Assembly: GCF_000261685.1 (NCBI RefSeq)
Contig: NZ_AJQE01000373.1
Location: forward strand, 1 to 46,376
Length of the DNA stretch: 46,376 bases
Direction of reading: 5' to 3'
Source of the DNA: Bradyrhizobium genomosp. I (2014)
GTDB lineage: Bacteria > Pseudomonadota > Alphaproteobacteria > Rhizobiales > Xanthobacteraceae
Position 1 is the first letter of the stretch. The number at the start of each line of letters is the position of its first letter. The notes under the pieces were generated by a model that had not been told where the DNA came from, did not search any database, and saw only the letters and a list, made by a program, of their open reading frames with translations. Made by a program: the position numbers and the translations under genes. This document shows positions 24,490 to 32,634 of the stretch, piece after piece.

Positions 24490-25776
24490 GTGCTGTTGTC
24501 GAGGAAGCCGAACCATGCAGATCGCGGCGGCCGCGTCGAGCAGGACAAAGTCGCTGCGCCGTCGGCCGCGGGTATTCCGGCGCCCTCGCGCCAGAGCCTA
24601 CGCGGCCTCGACTGGTTCATCTTCTTCCTCGCGGACGTGCAGACCGGATTCGGTCCCTTTATCGCGGTCTATCTGACGACGCAGAAATGGACCCAGGTCG
24701 AGATCGGCCTCGTGCTGTCGATCGGCGGCATCGTCGCGCTGATCGGGCAAATGCCGGGCGGCGCGATCATCGATGCCGCGAAATCGGAGCGTCTCGTCGC
24801 CGCTCTCGCGATTGCGACCATCGGCGCTTGCGCGCTGGCCTATGCCGCGATGCCGATCTTCCCCGTTGTGGTCACCGCGGCCACCTTGCACGCGGCGGCG
24901 AGCTGCGTGCTCGGGCCGGCGATCGCCGCGATCAGCCTTGGCCTCGTCGGGCCGCTCGCGATCGGCGAACGGCTCGGACGCAACGCACGCTTCGCCTCGC
25001 TGGGCAACGGCGTCGCGGCGGCCGTGATGGGCACCGCGGGCTATCTGCTGTCGAGCCGCTCCGTGTTTCTAGTCACCTTCCTGCTCGCGATCCCGACCCT
25101 GATCGCGCTGTCGCGCATCCGCGAGAATGAGGTCGACATCAGGCGCTGTCACGGCGAGATGCCTCCTGAAGCCGCCGACCGCGGCGACACCAATATCTGG
25201 CATCTGATCCGGCAGCGTCCCCTCATCGTTTTCGCGCTGAGCGTCCTGCTGTTGCAGCTTGCGAACGCCGCGATGATGCCGCTGATGGCGAGCGCAGTAA
25301 CGGCGCGGTCGAGCCAATGGGCGACTGTGCTCGTCGCCGCCTGCATCATCGTGCCGCAGGCGATCGTGGCGCTGCTGTCGCCGATGGTCGGGCGCCAGGC
25401 GCAAGTGTGGGGCCGGCGGCCCTTGCTCTTGATCGGATTCGGCGCGCTGACGATTCGCGGCCTGCTGTTCGCGACCGTGCGCGATCCCTATCTCCTGGTG
25501 CTGGTGCAGGTGTTCGACGGCCTCACCGCGGCGGTGTTCGCGGTGATGATTCCGCTGATCGTCGCCGACGTCGCCTTTGGCAGCGGTCACTTCAACCTGG
25601 CGCAGGGCATCGTCGGCACCGCGACCGGAATCGGGGCGTCACTGAGCACGGCACTGGGCGGCTATGTCAGCGACAAGTTCGGCAACGCCACCGCGTTCAT
25701 CGGGCTGTCCGGCGTCGCCGCGACGGGGCTCCTTCTGATCCTGCTGGTGATGCCGGAAACCCGGCGCACGGCATGA
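24490..25776 (+). CDS. MFS transporter, 12-helix
   Basis: This 428-aa protein has about twelve hydrophobic helices in two halves with a soluble loop near residues 215-235 (RRCHGEMPPEAADRGDTN). It starts at GTG 24490, behind GGGAGGG; conserved sequence begins at GLDWFIFFLADVQTGFGPFIAVYL, so the first 35 residues are a cytoplasmic tail. The motif-A-like loop is GQMPGGAIIDAAKSERL. MFS proteins of this kind are usually proton-linked exporters; no substrate is indicated. It ends the probable operon that starts at 19894, and converges with fixK2, with a terminator hairpin between them. Confidence 0.82.
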   Translation: MLLSRKPNHADRGGRVEQDKVAAPSAAGIPAPSRQSLRGLDWFIFFLADVQTGFGPFIAVYLTTQKWTQVEIGLVLSIGGIVALIGQMPGGAIIDAAKSERLVAALAIATIGACALAYAAMPIFPVVVTAATLHAAASCVLGPAIAAISLGLVGPLAIGERLGRNARFASLGNGVAAAVMGTAGYLLSSRSVFLVTFLLAIPTLIALSRIRENEVDIRRCHGEMPPEAADRGDTNIWHLIRQRPLIVFALSVLLLQLANAAMMPLMASAVTARSSQWATVLVAACIIVPQAIVALLSPMVGRQAQVWGRRPLLLIGFGALTIRGLLFATVRDPYLLVLVQVFDGLTAAVFAVMIPLIVADVAFGSGHFNLAQGIVGTATGIGASLSTALGGYVSDKFGNATAFIGLSGVAATGLLLILLVMPETRRTA

Positions 25777-25783
25777 TCGCAAC

Positions 25784-25814
25784 GAAAGAAAAGCCGGCCG
25801 AAACGGGTTCGGCC
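25784..25814 (-). terminator. Rho-independent terminator of fixK2
   Basis: On the minus strand GGCCGAA (25814-25808), a 5-nt loop and TTCGGCC (25802-25796) form a 7-bp stem, followed by GGCTTTTCTTTCG. It stands 26 nt past the fixK2 stop codon and also separates it from the convergent MFS gene. Confidence 0.65.
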
Positions 25815-25839
25815 AGCCAAGTCACGGGGGAGATACCGA

Positions 25840-26538
25840 TCAGGCGTCGAGATTGTGCAGGCGCTGGCGGTTGCGCAGCACGATCTGGCGGGCGCCGGAG
25901 AAACCGAGAATGCCCTGGGCGTGAAGCTGCGACAGTGCGCGCGATACGGTTTCGAGGGTGAGGCCGAGATAGTCGCCAATGTCGCGGCGGCACATCGGCA
26001 GCGCCATCATGCCGGCTACCGCGAGGCGGCGGTCCATTTCCAGCAGGAAGGTCGCGACGCGCTCCATCGCGGTCTTGCGGCCGAGCAGCAGCATGTGGTC
26101 CTCGGCATGACGCAGCTCACCGGCGGTCATCGCCCAGAGCTTGCGGGCAACCTGGACGTCGGTGCCGGCAGCCTTCTCGAGGCTTGCGCGCTTCACGAGG
26201 CGCACGGTGGTGTCGATGATGGCTTCTGCGGCGAGGCGGTGAGTGGGACCGGATTCGAGGCCGAACACGTCGCCGGGAAGATGGAAGGCGCCGATCTGGC
26301 GACGGCCGTCGGAAAGCAGCTTGTAGCTGCTCACTGCGCCCGACACGACCTGGTAGACATATTCGGACGGCTCGTCCTCGCCATAGATCTCCTCGTCCTT
26401 ACGATAGGAGAATTCCGTGGCGACAAGGCCGACATGGCCGGCGATTGCACCGAACTGGTCGGTGACCGGATGGGCAGGAGCAATCTTGCCAACAATCTGG
26501 GTGTTGATCGCCTGGGTGTTGAGCGTCTGGGTCAGCAT
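25840..26538 (-). CDS. fixK2: Crp/Fnr-family regulator FixK2
   Basis: This 232-aa activator has a cyclic-nucleotide-binding-type beta-roll (about residues 30-125), a dimerisation helix (about 130-155) and a winged helix (about 155-225) with the recognition helix LTLETVSRALSQLH. It lacks the N-terminal Cys cluster that binds oxygen-sensitive Fe-S in Fnr, as FixK2 does. The start is set at 26538: GGAG lies nine bases upstream, and this start puts Cys at position 183, the oxidation-sensitive residue known in Bradyrhizobium FixK2. An ATG three codons earlier abuts GGAG and cannot use it. FixK2 links FixLJ to fixNOQP, fixGHIS and other anaerobic genes. Confidence 0.95.
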   Translation of the reverse strand: MLTQTLNTQAINTQIVGKIAPAHPVTDQFGAIAGHVGLVATEFSYRKDEEIYGEDEPSEYVYQVVSGAVSSYKLLSDGRRQIGAFHLPGDVFGLESGPTHRLAAEAIIDTTVRLVKRASLEKAAGTDVQVARKLWAMTAGELRHAEDHMLLLGRKTAMERVATFLLEMDRRLAVAGMMALPMCRRDIGDYLGLTLETVSRALSQLHAQGILGFSGARQIVLRNRQRLHNLDA

Positions 26539-26612
26539 CTGCGCCATCTCCGTTGTGATGACGCTTTCGTACGCGGTATCGGGGGCTTCGAAAATTTCGA
26601 GCGATATCTTAA

Positions 26613-26640
26613 GGGGGTTGCCTTACGTAGAATCCCGTAG
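26613..26640 (-). promoter_or_regulatory. Candidate FixJ-binding site upstream of fixK2
   Basis: TTACGTAG at 26623-26630 matches seven of eight bases of the FixJ consensus as I recall it (GTAMGTAG). It lies 85 nt upstream of the fixK2 ATG, where a FixJ-P activator site is expected. It overlaps the stop codon of the upstream response-regulator gene. The consensus is from memory and no second half-site was found. Confidence 0.4.
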
Positions 26641-27057
26641 GTCAGGCGCGGGGCGATCCTGGATGGCGTGGCGGATGCACTTGACCAGGTTTTCGTCGAG
26701 AAGCGGCTTCAAAATCACGTCTTTGATGCCCGCCGTCGCCGCTCGGGCCGAGATGTTCTCGTCGGGATAACCGGTGATCAGGATCACTGGCGCGACCTGG
26801 TCGGATTTGCGCAGCCGACCGGTCAGCTCGATGCCATTGATGTCCGGCATCTTGTAGTCGATGACGTAACAGTCCGGTCCAGGCGCGCCGCTGACGTTGA
26901 GCAGCGCCGTACCGCTCCTGAAAGTCCGCACGGCGAAGCCGTCGGTCTCCAGCAGGAACCGCAGAGATCCCAGGACGGCGGCATCATCGTCGACCACAAA
27001 GACGGTGAGTTGTGGGGAGGACGGCAGCCGCGCATGATGTGAGCTGACCTCGATCAT
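26623..27057 (-). CDS. Single-domain response regulator between fixJ and fixK2
   Basis: This 144-aa protein is a lone receiver domain with all phosphorylation residues: the acidic pair in VVDDDAA (residues 23-25), phospho-acceptor Asp67 in CYVIDYKMPD, Thr95 and Lys117. It has no output domain. A gene of the same type (reported as ORF138) lies in the same place in Bradyrhizobium japonicum. It may act as a phosphate sink or modulator for FixL, or serve another kinase; this is not shown by the sequence. A 43-nt spacer containing a GGCGCC-GGGAA-GGCGCC hairpin (27074-27090) separates it from fixJ, so its level may differ from that of fixJ. Confidence 0.88.
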   Translation of the reverse strand: MIEVSSHHARLPSSPQLTVFVVDDDAAVLGSLRFLLETDGFAVRTFRSGTALLNVSGAPGPDCYVIDYKMPDINGIELTGRLRKSDQVAPVILITGYPDENISARAATAGIKDVILKPLLDENLVKCIRHAIQDRPAPDLRDST

Positions 27058-27100
27058 GCTGGCTGGTTAGCACGGCGCCGGGAAGGCGCCTTGACCTGCC

Positions 27101-27718
27101 TCAATCGTTGAGCATGCCAGCGCGCATCGCCAGCCGGACCAGTTCCGAGAGGCTGCTCGCCTGCATCTTGGTCATGACGTTGGCCCGGTAGACCTCGATG
27201 GTCCGCGGGCTGATATCGTATTCGCGGGCGATGAGCTTGTTGGAGAGGCCTGCGATCAGCCCTTCCATGACCTGGCGCTCCCTGGGACTCAAGGACGCGA
27301 CGCGGGCGGCGATGTCCTGCGCGACGGCCTCGCTCTTGGCGGCGGGCTCGGCCTGGCGGATCGCCGAATCGATCATGGCGGTGAGACGGTCGTCGTCGAA
27401 CGGCTTTTCCAGGAAATCGACCGCCCCGAGCTTCATCGCCTCGACCGCGAGCGGCACGTCGCCATGACCGGTCATGATCACGATCGGGAACGGACTCTGC
27501 TGTGCCTTCATCCGCTTCAGCAGTTCGATCCCGTCGAGGCCGGGCATGCGCACATCGGAGACGACGCACCCGAAGCCGAGGCCGGGCAGGGCTTCGAGAA
27601 AGGCGAGGGCGTCGTCGAACAGGGTGACGCCGAAGCCGGCGGAATCCAGCAGGAAGTTCAGCGAGTCCCGCATCGCTGCGTCGTCGTCGATGACGTAGAC
27701 TTTTCCCTTGGTCGTCAT
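27101..27718 (-). CDS. fixJ: Two-component response regulator FixJ
   Basis: This 205-aa protein has an N-terminal receiver domain (residues 5-118) with Asp11-Asp13, phospho-acceptor Asp55, Thr83 and Lys105. A LuxR-type helix-turn-helix follows (about 140-203, LSPRERQVMEGLIAGLSNKLIAREYDISPRTIEVYRANVMTK). Phosphorylated by FixL at low oxygen, it dimerises and activates fixK2. The start lies 3 nt after the fixL stop on the same strand, so its ribosome site is inside the fixL end and the two are translated together. Length and domain order are as in other rhizobial FixJ proteins. Confidence 0.95.
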   Translation of the reverse strand: MTTKGKVYVIDDDAAMRDSLNFLLDSAGFGVTLFDDALAFLEALPGLGFGCVVSDVRMPGLDGIELLKRMKAQQSPFPIVIMTGHGDVPLAVEAMKLGAVDFLEKPFDDDRLTAMIDSAIRQAEPAAKSEAVAQDIAARVASLSPRERQVMEGLIAGLSNKLIAREYDISPRTIEVYRANVMTKMQASSLSELVRLAMRAGMLND

Positions 27719-27721
27719 GAT

Positions 27722-29239
27722 TCAGCTCTCGTCGGTTGCCGGCAAGGTGAAGCGGAATGTCGCCCCGCCCGCTGCGTTGCTCTCGGCCCACATGCGGCCG
27801 CCGTGAGCCTCGATGATCGAGCGGCTGATGGAAAGTCCCACGCCCATGCCGGTGTCCTTGGTGGTGAAGAAGGTCTGGAACAGGTTCGGAATGACGTCGT
27901 CCCGGAAGCCGATGCCGGTGTCGGAGACCTCCACCTCGATCATGTCGTCGCCGACGCGGGTGTTGGCGACCACGAGCTCGCGCCGCGGCGACTGCGCCAT
28001 TGCTTCGAGTGCGTTGCGGAACAGGTTGACAAGCACCTGCTGGATCTGCACGCGGTCGGCGAGGACGAGATCGGCATCGGGATCGAGGCTGAAGCGGAGT
28101 TGCACGTTCTGCTCGCGCGCGCCGGCGAGCCCGAGCGCGCCGGCTTCCTCGATCAGCTTGGACAGGCTCTCGACCCGCTTCTCCGATTCGCCGCGGGAGA
28201 CGAAGTCGCGCAGGCGCCGGATGATCTGGCCGGCACGCAAGGCCTGCTCCGCCGCCCGATCCAGCGCGCTTTCGACCTTCGGCGTGTTGGGATCGCTGCT
28301 GCCGGCGAGGAGGCGCCGCGATCCCTTCATGTAGTTGCTGATCGCCGCCAGCGGCTGGTTGAGCTCGTGGGCGAGCGCGGAGGCCATTTCGCCCATCGCG
28401 GTCAACCGCGAGACGTGCACCAGCTCGGATTGCAGTTCCTGGAGCCGCGCCTGGGTCTGCTGGTGCTCGGTGAGGTCGCGCACGAAGCCGGTGAAATAGG
28501 GCTCGCTTGCGCGTTGCGTCTGTCCGACGGACAGGTGCATCGGGAAAGTCGTGCCGTCGCGGCGCTTGCCGGTCACAATCCGGCCGATCCCGATAATGTG
28601 CGGATCGTTCGTCCTGAGATAGCGCGCGAGATAGCCGTCGTGACGCGACTGATCGGGCTCCGGCATTAGAATGCTCACGTTCCGGCCAATGGCTTCCTGC
28701 CTGCTGTAGCCGAACAGCCGCTCCGCGGCGCTGCTGAAGAGCTGCATGATGCCGCGTGAATCGATGACGATCATGGCGTCGGGCACCGTCTCGAGAATCG
28801 AGCGAAGATGATTCTCCTGGGAGCGCAGGGCCTCTTCGAGCTGCTTTTCCTCGTTGATGTCGAGAAATATCCCGCTGAGGTGACGTGGCGTGCCCGCTTC
28901 GTCCCGGATCACGCCAGCCCTGGCTCGGATCCATTGACCGTTTCCGGACATGCCGCCGAGCTTGAACGACAGGTCAAGTCCCCCGCCGCCCTCCGAGGTG
29001 CGCCCGATTGCCTTCAGGAGATGGTCCCGATCGTTCGGTTCCAGCAGCGAAAGAAAGAGATCGTAGCTGATCGTCTGATCCCGCGCGAGGCCAAACAGCC
29101 GCTTGGCCATCTCCGACCATTCAAGTTCGCGCGTCCGCAGATCGAGGTCCCAGGTGCCCACCCCGAATCCTTCGATGCGGCCACGAAAGTGCTCGCCCCG
29201 ACCATCGTCTGCCGAATGGGTCACGCGGGTCGGCGCCAA
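27722..29239 (-). CDS. fixL: Oxygen-sensing haem histidine kinase FixL
   Basis: This 505-aa kinase has PAS-A (about residues 20-130), haem PAS-B (about 140-260) and a kinase core. His200 (SRHDGYLARY) is the proximal haem ligand, Arg220 (IIGIGRIVTG) is the oxygen-contact residue, and His291 (SALAHELNQPL) is the phosphorylation site; all are at the numbers known for the Bradyrhizobium protein. ATP-site boxes are NLFRNALEAM, DTGIGF and GMGVGLSI. There are no membrane helices, so it is soluble, as in Bradyrhizobium and unlike the membrane-bound FixL of Sinorhizobium. The start is TTG at 29239 with GGAG six bases upstream; it gives the N-terminus MAPTRVTH. Oxygen binding turns the kinase off. Confidence 0.95.
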   Translation of the reverse strand: MAPTRVTHSADDGRGEHFRGRIEGFGVGTWDLDLRTRELEWSEMAKRLFGLARDQTISYDLFLSLLEPNDRDHLLKAIGRTSEGGGGLDLSFKLGGMSGNGQWIRARAGVIRDEAGTPRHLSGIFLDINEEKQLEEALRSQENHLRSILETVPDAMIVIDSRGIMQLFSSAAERLFGYSRQEAIGRNVSILMPEPDQSRHDGYLARYLRTNDPHIIGIGRIVTGKRRDGTTFPMHLSVGQTQRASEPYFTGFVRDLTEHQQTQARLQELQSELVHVSRLTAMGEMASALAHELNQPLAAISNYMKGSRRLLAGSSDPNTPKVESALDRAAEQALRAGQIIRRLRDFVSRGESEKRVESLSKLIEEAGALGLAGAREQNVQLRFSLDPDADLVLADRVQIQQVLVNLFRNALEAMAQSPRRELVVANTRVGDDMIEVEVSDTGIGFRDDVIPNLFQTFFTTKDTGMGVGLSISRSIIEAHGGRMWAESNAAGGATFRFTLPATDES

Positions 29240-29382
29240 GCTCTGCTCCTATCCTCGGCGGCCAGGCAGGATGCCTTTACCGTACCCGCAATTTCGCCCA
29301 AGGCTCGCTCGGAGGCAAGCGCGGACGTTGAATTCACTGGCGGATTTCCCACTGAACGGCGAGGGAGCCAAAAGCGCCTGCT

Positions 29383-29396
29383 TTGATCTATCTCAG
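29383..29396 (+). promoter_or_regulatory. Imperfect FixK2 box upstream of the universal-stress gene
   Basis: TTGA-N6-TCAG at 29383-29396 (TTGATCTATCTCAG) differs from the FixK2 consensus TTG(A/C)-N6-(T/G)CAA in one half-site. It ends 60 nt before the ATG at 29457, close to the 55-56 nt spacing seen at fixN and fixG. That spacing makes it worth noting despite the mismatch. Confidence 0.35.
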
Positions 29397-29456
29397 CCTG
29401 CTGTGCGGCAGCAGGTTTAGGATTTGAAAAAATTTGGTGATGCTGGAGATATCCCG

Positions 29457-30290
29457 ATGACATACGCGACCGTCATGGTCAGCTTGGCACTCGATCAGCC
29501 CAACGAGGCGCGTCTTCAGGTCGCGGGGGAGCTCGCCGAACGATTCGAGGCCGCCATCGTCGGGGTCGCCGCGGCGCAGTTCGCGCCGCCGCTCTATTTC
29601 ACCGACGGCGCCGAGGCGCAAACGCTGATCGACGAGGGCGAAGCTTCGGTCAAGCGGCGGCTGGCCGGCCTGGAAGCACAATTCCGCGCGGCCACGAAGA
29701 ATCGCGGCGGACATGTGGAGTGGCGCAGCGCCATGGATTTTCCGTCGCGATTCGTCCTGGCGCAGGCGCGTTGCGCCGACATCGTCGTCAGCGGGGGGCA
29801 GAGTCCGGCCTTCTCCGACTCTTTCTCGCTCGCGAGCCCCAAGGATCTGGTGCTGCAGGCCGGCCGACCGCTTCTCGTCGTCCCCGACCGGGCCGGCTGG
29901 CTCGACCTGCGCAACGTGCTGGTGGCGTGGAAGGACACGCCGGAGGCGCGGCGGGCGGTGGCCGACGCGCTGCCGGTGCTGCGCAAGGCGAGGGACGTCA
30001 CCATCGTTGAAATTCCAGAGCAGGACGACGACCGTTCGGCCGTGATGGCCGGCGTCATCGACGTTGCCGCCTGGCTCGGCCGTCACGGCGTCACCGCGAC
30101 TGCACGCGTCTCGGAGGCCACAGCAGACGAAACCCCGGCGGCGCAATTGGAGAAGGTCGCCGGGGACATCGGCGCCGGCCTGATCGTCGCGGGCGCCTAC
30201 GGCCATTCGAGATTTCGTGAACTGATCCTGGGGGGCGTCACCCAGCATCTGGTCACGCAAACCGCCCGCAGCGTGCTGCTGTCGCACTGA
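29457..30290 (+). CDS. Universal stress protein (UspA family, tandem-domain)
   Basis: This 277-aa protein is longer than a single Usp domain. Residues 1-150 form a first Usp-like half, and residues 155-277 form a second half with the family's nucleotide-loop signature GLIVAGAYGHSRFRELILGGVTQHL. Such tandem proteins often appear in low-oxygen regulons. It lies between divergent fixL and the CBS-domain gene, the position seen in Bradyrhizobium fix islands. The ATG at 29457 follows GGAG; an in-frame TTG at 29424 has no site. The CBS gene starts 30 nt downstream, so the two are probably one operon, possibly FixK2-controlled. Confidence 0.88.
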   Translation: MTYATVMVSLALDQPNEARLQVAGELAERFEAAIVGVAAAQFAPPLYFTDGAEAQTLIDEGEASVKRRLAGLEAQFRAATKNRGGHVEWRSAMDFPSRFVLAQARCADIVVSGGQSPAFSDSFSLASPKDLVLQAGRPLLVVPDRAGWLDLRNVLVAWKDTPEARRAVADALPVLRKARDVTIVEIPEQDDDRSAVMAGVIDVAAWLGRHGVTATARVSEATADETPAAQLEKVAGDIGAGLIVAGAYGHSRFRELILGGVTQHLVTQTARSVLLSH

Positions 30291-30320
30291 CCGCCGGCCC
30301 GGGTCAGAGGAGGACGCGTC

Positions 30321-30746
30321 GTGTATAGATTTCTTGAACAGACTGTCGATGGCTACATGACGCGCAACGTCAAAACGGTGCAGCGCAGTCTCGACTTGTT
30401 TCAGCTCAGCGAGATGTTCGAGACCGACGATTTCAACAGCTATCCGGTTGAAGACGACGGGCAAGTGGTCGGCATCGTCACCAAATTCGACATCCTGAAG
30501 TGCTTCGCCTTCACGCCGAGCCAGATGTTGCCGCGCTACGATGACCTGATGAGCCGCAAGATCGGCGACGTCATGACGCCCGAGTTCATCTATGTCAGTC
30601 CCGACACGCGGCTGACACGTGTGCTCCAGATCATGGTCGAGCATCGCATCAGGAGCATCATCGTGCTCGACGGTGCACAGAAGCTGGTCGGAATCATTGC
30701 CCGCGAGGACGTCATCGCAGCGCTCAAGGCGACGGCAAGAGACTGA
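30321..30746 (+). CDS. CBS-domain-pair protein
   Basis: This 141-aa protein consists of two CBS motifs: residues about 8-62 (VDGYMTRNVKTVQRS, FNSYPVEDDGQVVGIVTKFDI) and about 76-136 (IGDVMTPEFIYVSPDTRLTRVLQIMVEHRIRSIIVLD, LVGIIAREDVI). CBS pairs bind AMP, ATP or SAM and act as energy sensors. It starts with GTG at 30321 behind AGAGGAGG. It is co-directional with the universal-stress gene and ends before a strong terminator, so fixN has its own promoter. A partner protein is not evident. Confidence 0.87.
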   Translation: MYRFLEQTVDGYMTRNVKTVQRSLDLFQLSEMFETDDFNSYPVEDDGQVVGIVTKFDILKCFAFTPSQMLPRYDDLMSRKIGDVMTPEFIYVSPDTRLTRVLQIMVEHRIRSIIVLDGAQKLVGIIAREDVIAALKATARD

Positions 30747-30773
30747 CGGAGCGCCCCTCCAATATTGCGGTTT

Positions 30774-30807
30774 CAACCTCCGTGATTTCACGGAGGTTGT
30801 TCCTTTT
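30774..30807 (+). terminator. Rho-independent terminator after the CBS gene
   Basis: CAACCTCCGTG (30774-30784), loop ATTT and CACGGAGGTTG (30789-30799) form a perfect 11-bp stem, followed by TTCCTTTT. It lies 28 nt after the stop codon and insulates fixN from upstream transcription. Confidence 0.8.
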
Positions 30808-30902
30808 CGCGCGTCGGTCTGACTTCCGTGCCGCTCTCCCGCATGCGGAGAGGATTTCAACTGGCCCTGCATCAGCCTCACATTAACAGAAATCCATCCA
30901 TC

Positions 30903-30916
30903 TTGATTTCAATCAA
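30903..30916 (+). promoter_or_regulatory. FixK2 box of the fixNOQP operon
   Basis: TTGATTTCAATCAA is a near-perfect palindrome matching TTG(A/C)-N6-(T/G)CAA. It ends 56 nt before the fixN ATG, the spacing of a class II activator site. It is the expected FixK2 target for the cbb3 oxidase operon. Confidence 0.88.
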
Positions 30917-30972
30917 TTCCCTGCGAGGTTGGATGTGGTTTCTGGCGCTGTGTTCTTTCAGAGAGAATCCGC

Positions 30973-32622
30973 ATGAGCCAGCCCTCCATCTCCAAATCCA
31001 TGACCATCGGTGAAAGCGGCTTGGCTGTCGTGTTCGCAGTCACCGCCTTCCTCTGCGTGATCGCCTCGGCCAAGGCGCTCGATGCGCCCTTCGCCTTCCA
31101 CGCCGCGCTCAGCGCGGCGGCGAGCCTGGCTGCGGTGTTCTTCATCGTCAACCGCTACTTCGAACGGCCGGCGGCGCTGCCGCCCCAGGAAATCAACGGC
31201 CGCCCGAACTACAACATGGGGCCGATCAAGTTCTCCGCCTTCATGGCGATGTTCTGGGGCATTGCCGGATTCCTCGTCGGTCTCATCATCGCCTCACAGC
31301 TGGCCTGGCCCGCGCTGAATTTCGATCTGCCCTGGACCAGCTTCGGTCGCCTGCGGCCGCTGCACACCTCCGCCGTGATCTTCGCCTTCGGCGGCAACGT
31401 GCTGATCGCGACCTCCTTCTACGTGGTGCAGAAGTCCTGCCGCGCGCGCCTTGCCGGCGACCTCGCGCCGTGGTTCGTCGTGGTGGGCTACAACTTCTTC
31501 ATTCTGATCGCCGGCACGGGCTATCTGCTCGGCGTCACCCAGTCGAAGGAATATGCCGAGCCGGAATGGTACGCCGATTTGTGGCTGACCATCGTCTGGG
31601 TCGCCTATCTGCTTGTCTTCCTTGCCACCATCTTCAAGCGCAAGGAGCCGCACATCTTCGTGGCGAACTGGTTCTATCTCGCCTTCATCGTGACGATTGC
31701 GGTCCTGCATCTGGGCAACAATCCGGCGCTCCCCGTCTCGGTGTTCGGCTCGAAGTCCTACGTCGCCTGGGGCGGCATCCAGGACGCCATGTTCCAGTGG
31801 TGGTACGGCCACAACGCGGTCGGCTTCTTCCTGACTGCCGGCTTCCTGGCCATCATGTACTACTTCATCCCGAAGCGCGCCGAGCGGCCGATCTATTCCT
31901 ACCGGCTCTCGATCATCCACTTCTGGGCGCTGATCTTCCTCTACATCTGGGCCGGCCCGCACCATCTGCACTACACGGCGCTGCCGGACTGGACGCAGAC
32001 GCTGGGCATGACCTTCTCGATCATGCTGTGGATGCCCTCCTGGGGCGGCATGATCAACGGCCTGATGACGTTGTCGGGCGCCTGGGACAAGCTGCGCACC
32101 GATCCCGTGCTGCGCATGCTCGTGGTCTCCGTCGCCTTCTACGGCATGTCGACCTTCGAGGGCCCGATGATGTCGATCAAGGTGGTCAACTCGCTCAGCC
32201 ACTACACCGACTGGACCATCGGCCACGTGCATTCCGGCGCGCTCGGCTGGGTCGGCTTCGTTTCCTTCGGCGCGCTCTACTGCCTGGTGCCGTGGGCCTG
32301 GAATCGCAAGGGCCTCTACAGCCTCAAGCTCGTCAACTGGCATTTCTGGGTCGCCACGCTCGGCATCGTCCTCTACATCTCGGCGATGTGGGTGTCCGGC
32401 ATCCTGCAGGGCCTGATGTGGCGCGCCTACACCTCGCTCGGCTTCCTCGAATATTCCTTCATCGAGACCGTCGAGGCGATGCATCCCTTCTACATCATCC
32501 GCGCCGCCGGCGGCGGGCTGTTCCTGATCGGCGCGCTGATCATGGCCTACAATCTCTGGATGACGGTTCGCGTCGGCGAGGCGGAAGTCCAGATGCCCGT
32601 CGCTCTTCAGCCGGCGGAATGA
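30973..32622 (+). CDS. fixN: cbb3-type cytochrome c oxidase subunit I
   Basis: This 549-aa protein is the catalytic subunit of the high-affinity terminal oxidase, with about 13-14 membrane helices. Haem and CuB ligand regions are visible: PLHTSAVIFAFGGN near residue 133, WWYGHNAVGFFLTAGFLAIMYYFIP, AGPHHLHYTALPDW, and SHYTDWTIGHVHSGALGW near residue 410. It reduces oxygen at nanomolar levels in bacteroids and microaerobic cells. GAGAGAA lies upstream of the ATG, a FixK2 box lies 56 nt upstream, and fixO follows 12 nt after the stop. Length and sequence are those of Bradyrhizobium FixN. Confidence 0.96.
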   Translation: MSQPSISKSMTIGESGLAVVFAVTAFLCVIASAKALDAPFAFHAALSAAASLAAVFFIVNRYFERPAALPPQEINGRPNYNMGPIKFSAFMAMFWGIAGFLVGLIIASQLAWPALNFDLPWTSFGRLRPLHTSAVIFAFGGNVLIATSFYVVQKSCRARLAGDLAPWFVVVGYNFFILIAGTGYLLGVTQSKEYAEPEWYADLWLTIVWVAYLLVFLATIFKRKEPHIFVANWFYLAFIVTIAVLHLGNNPALPVSVFGSKSYVAWGGIQDAMFQWWYGHNAVGFFLTAGFLAIMYYFIPKRAERPIYSYRLSIIHFWALIFLYIWAGPHHLHYTALPDWTQTLGMTFSIMLWMPSWGGMINGLMTLSGAWDKLRTDPVLRMLVVSVAFYGMSTFEGPMMSIKVVNSLSHYTDWTIGHVHSGALGWVGFVSFGALYCLVPWAWNRKGLYSLKLVNWHFWVATLGIVLYISAMWVSGILQGLMWRAYTSLGFLEYSFIETVEAMHPFYIIRAAGGGLFLIGALIMAYNLWMTVRVGEAEVQMPVALQPAE

Positions 32623-32634
32623 GGAGCTAAAGAA

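Noticed and set aside
27054..28934. 626-aa frame overlapping fixL and fixJ
   Set aside because: Alternative frame of real fixL and fixJ on the same strand; low-complexity Arg/Pro-rich translation.
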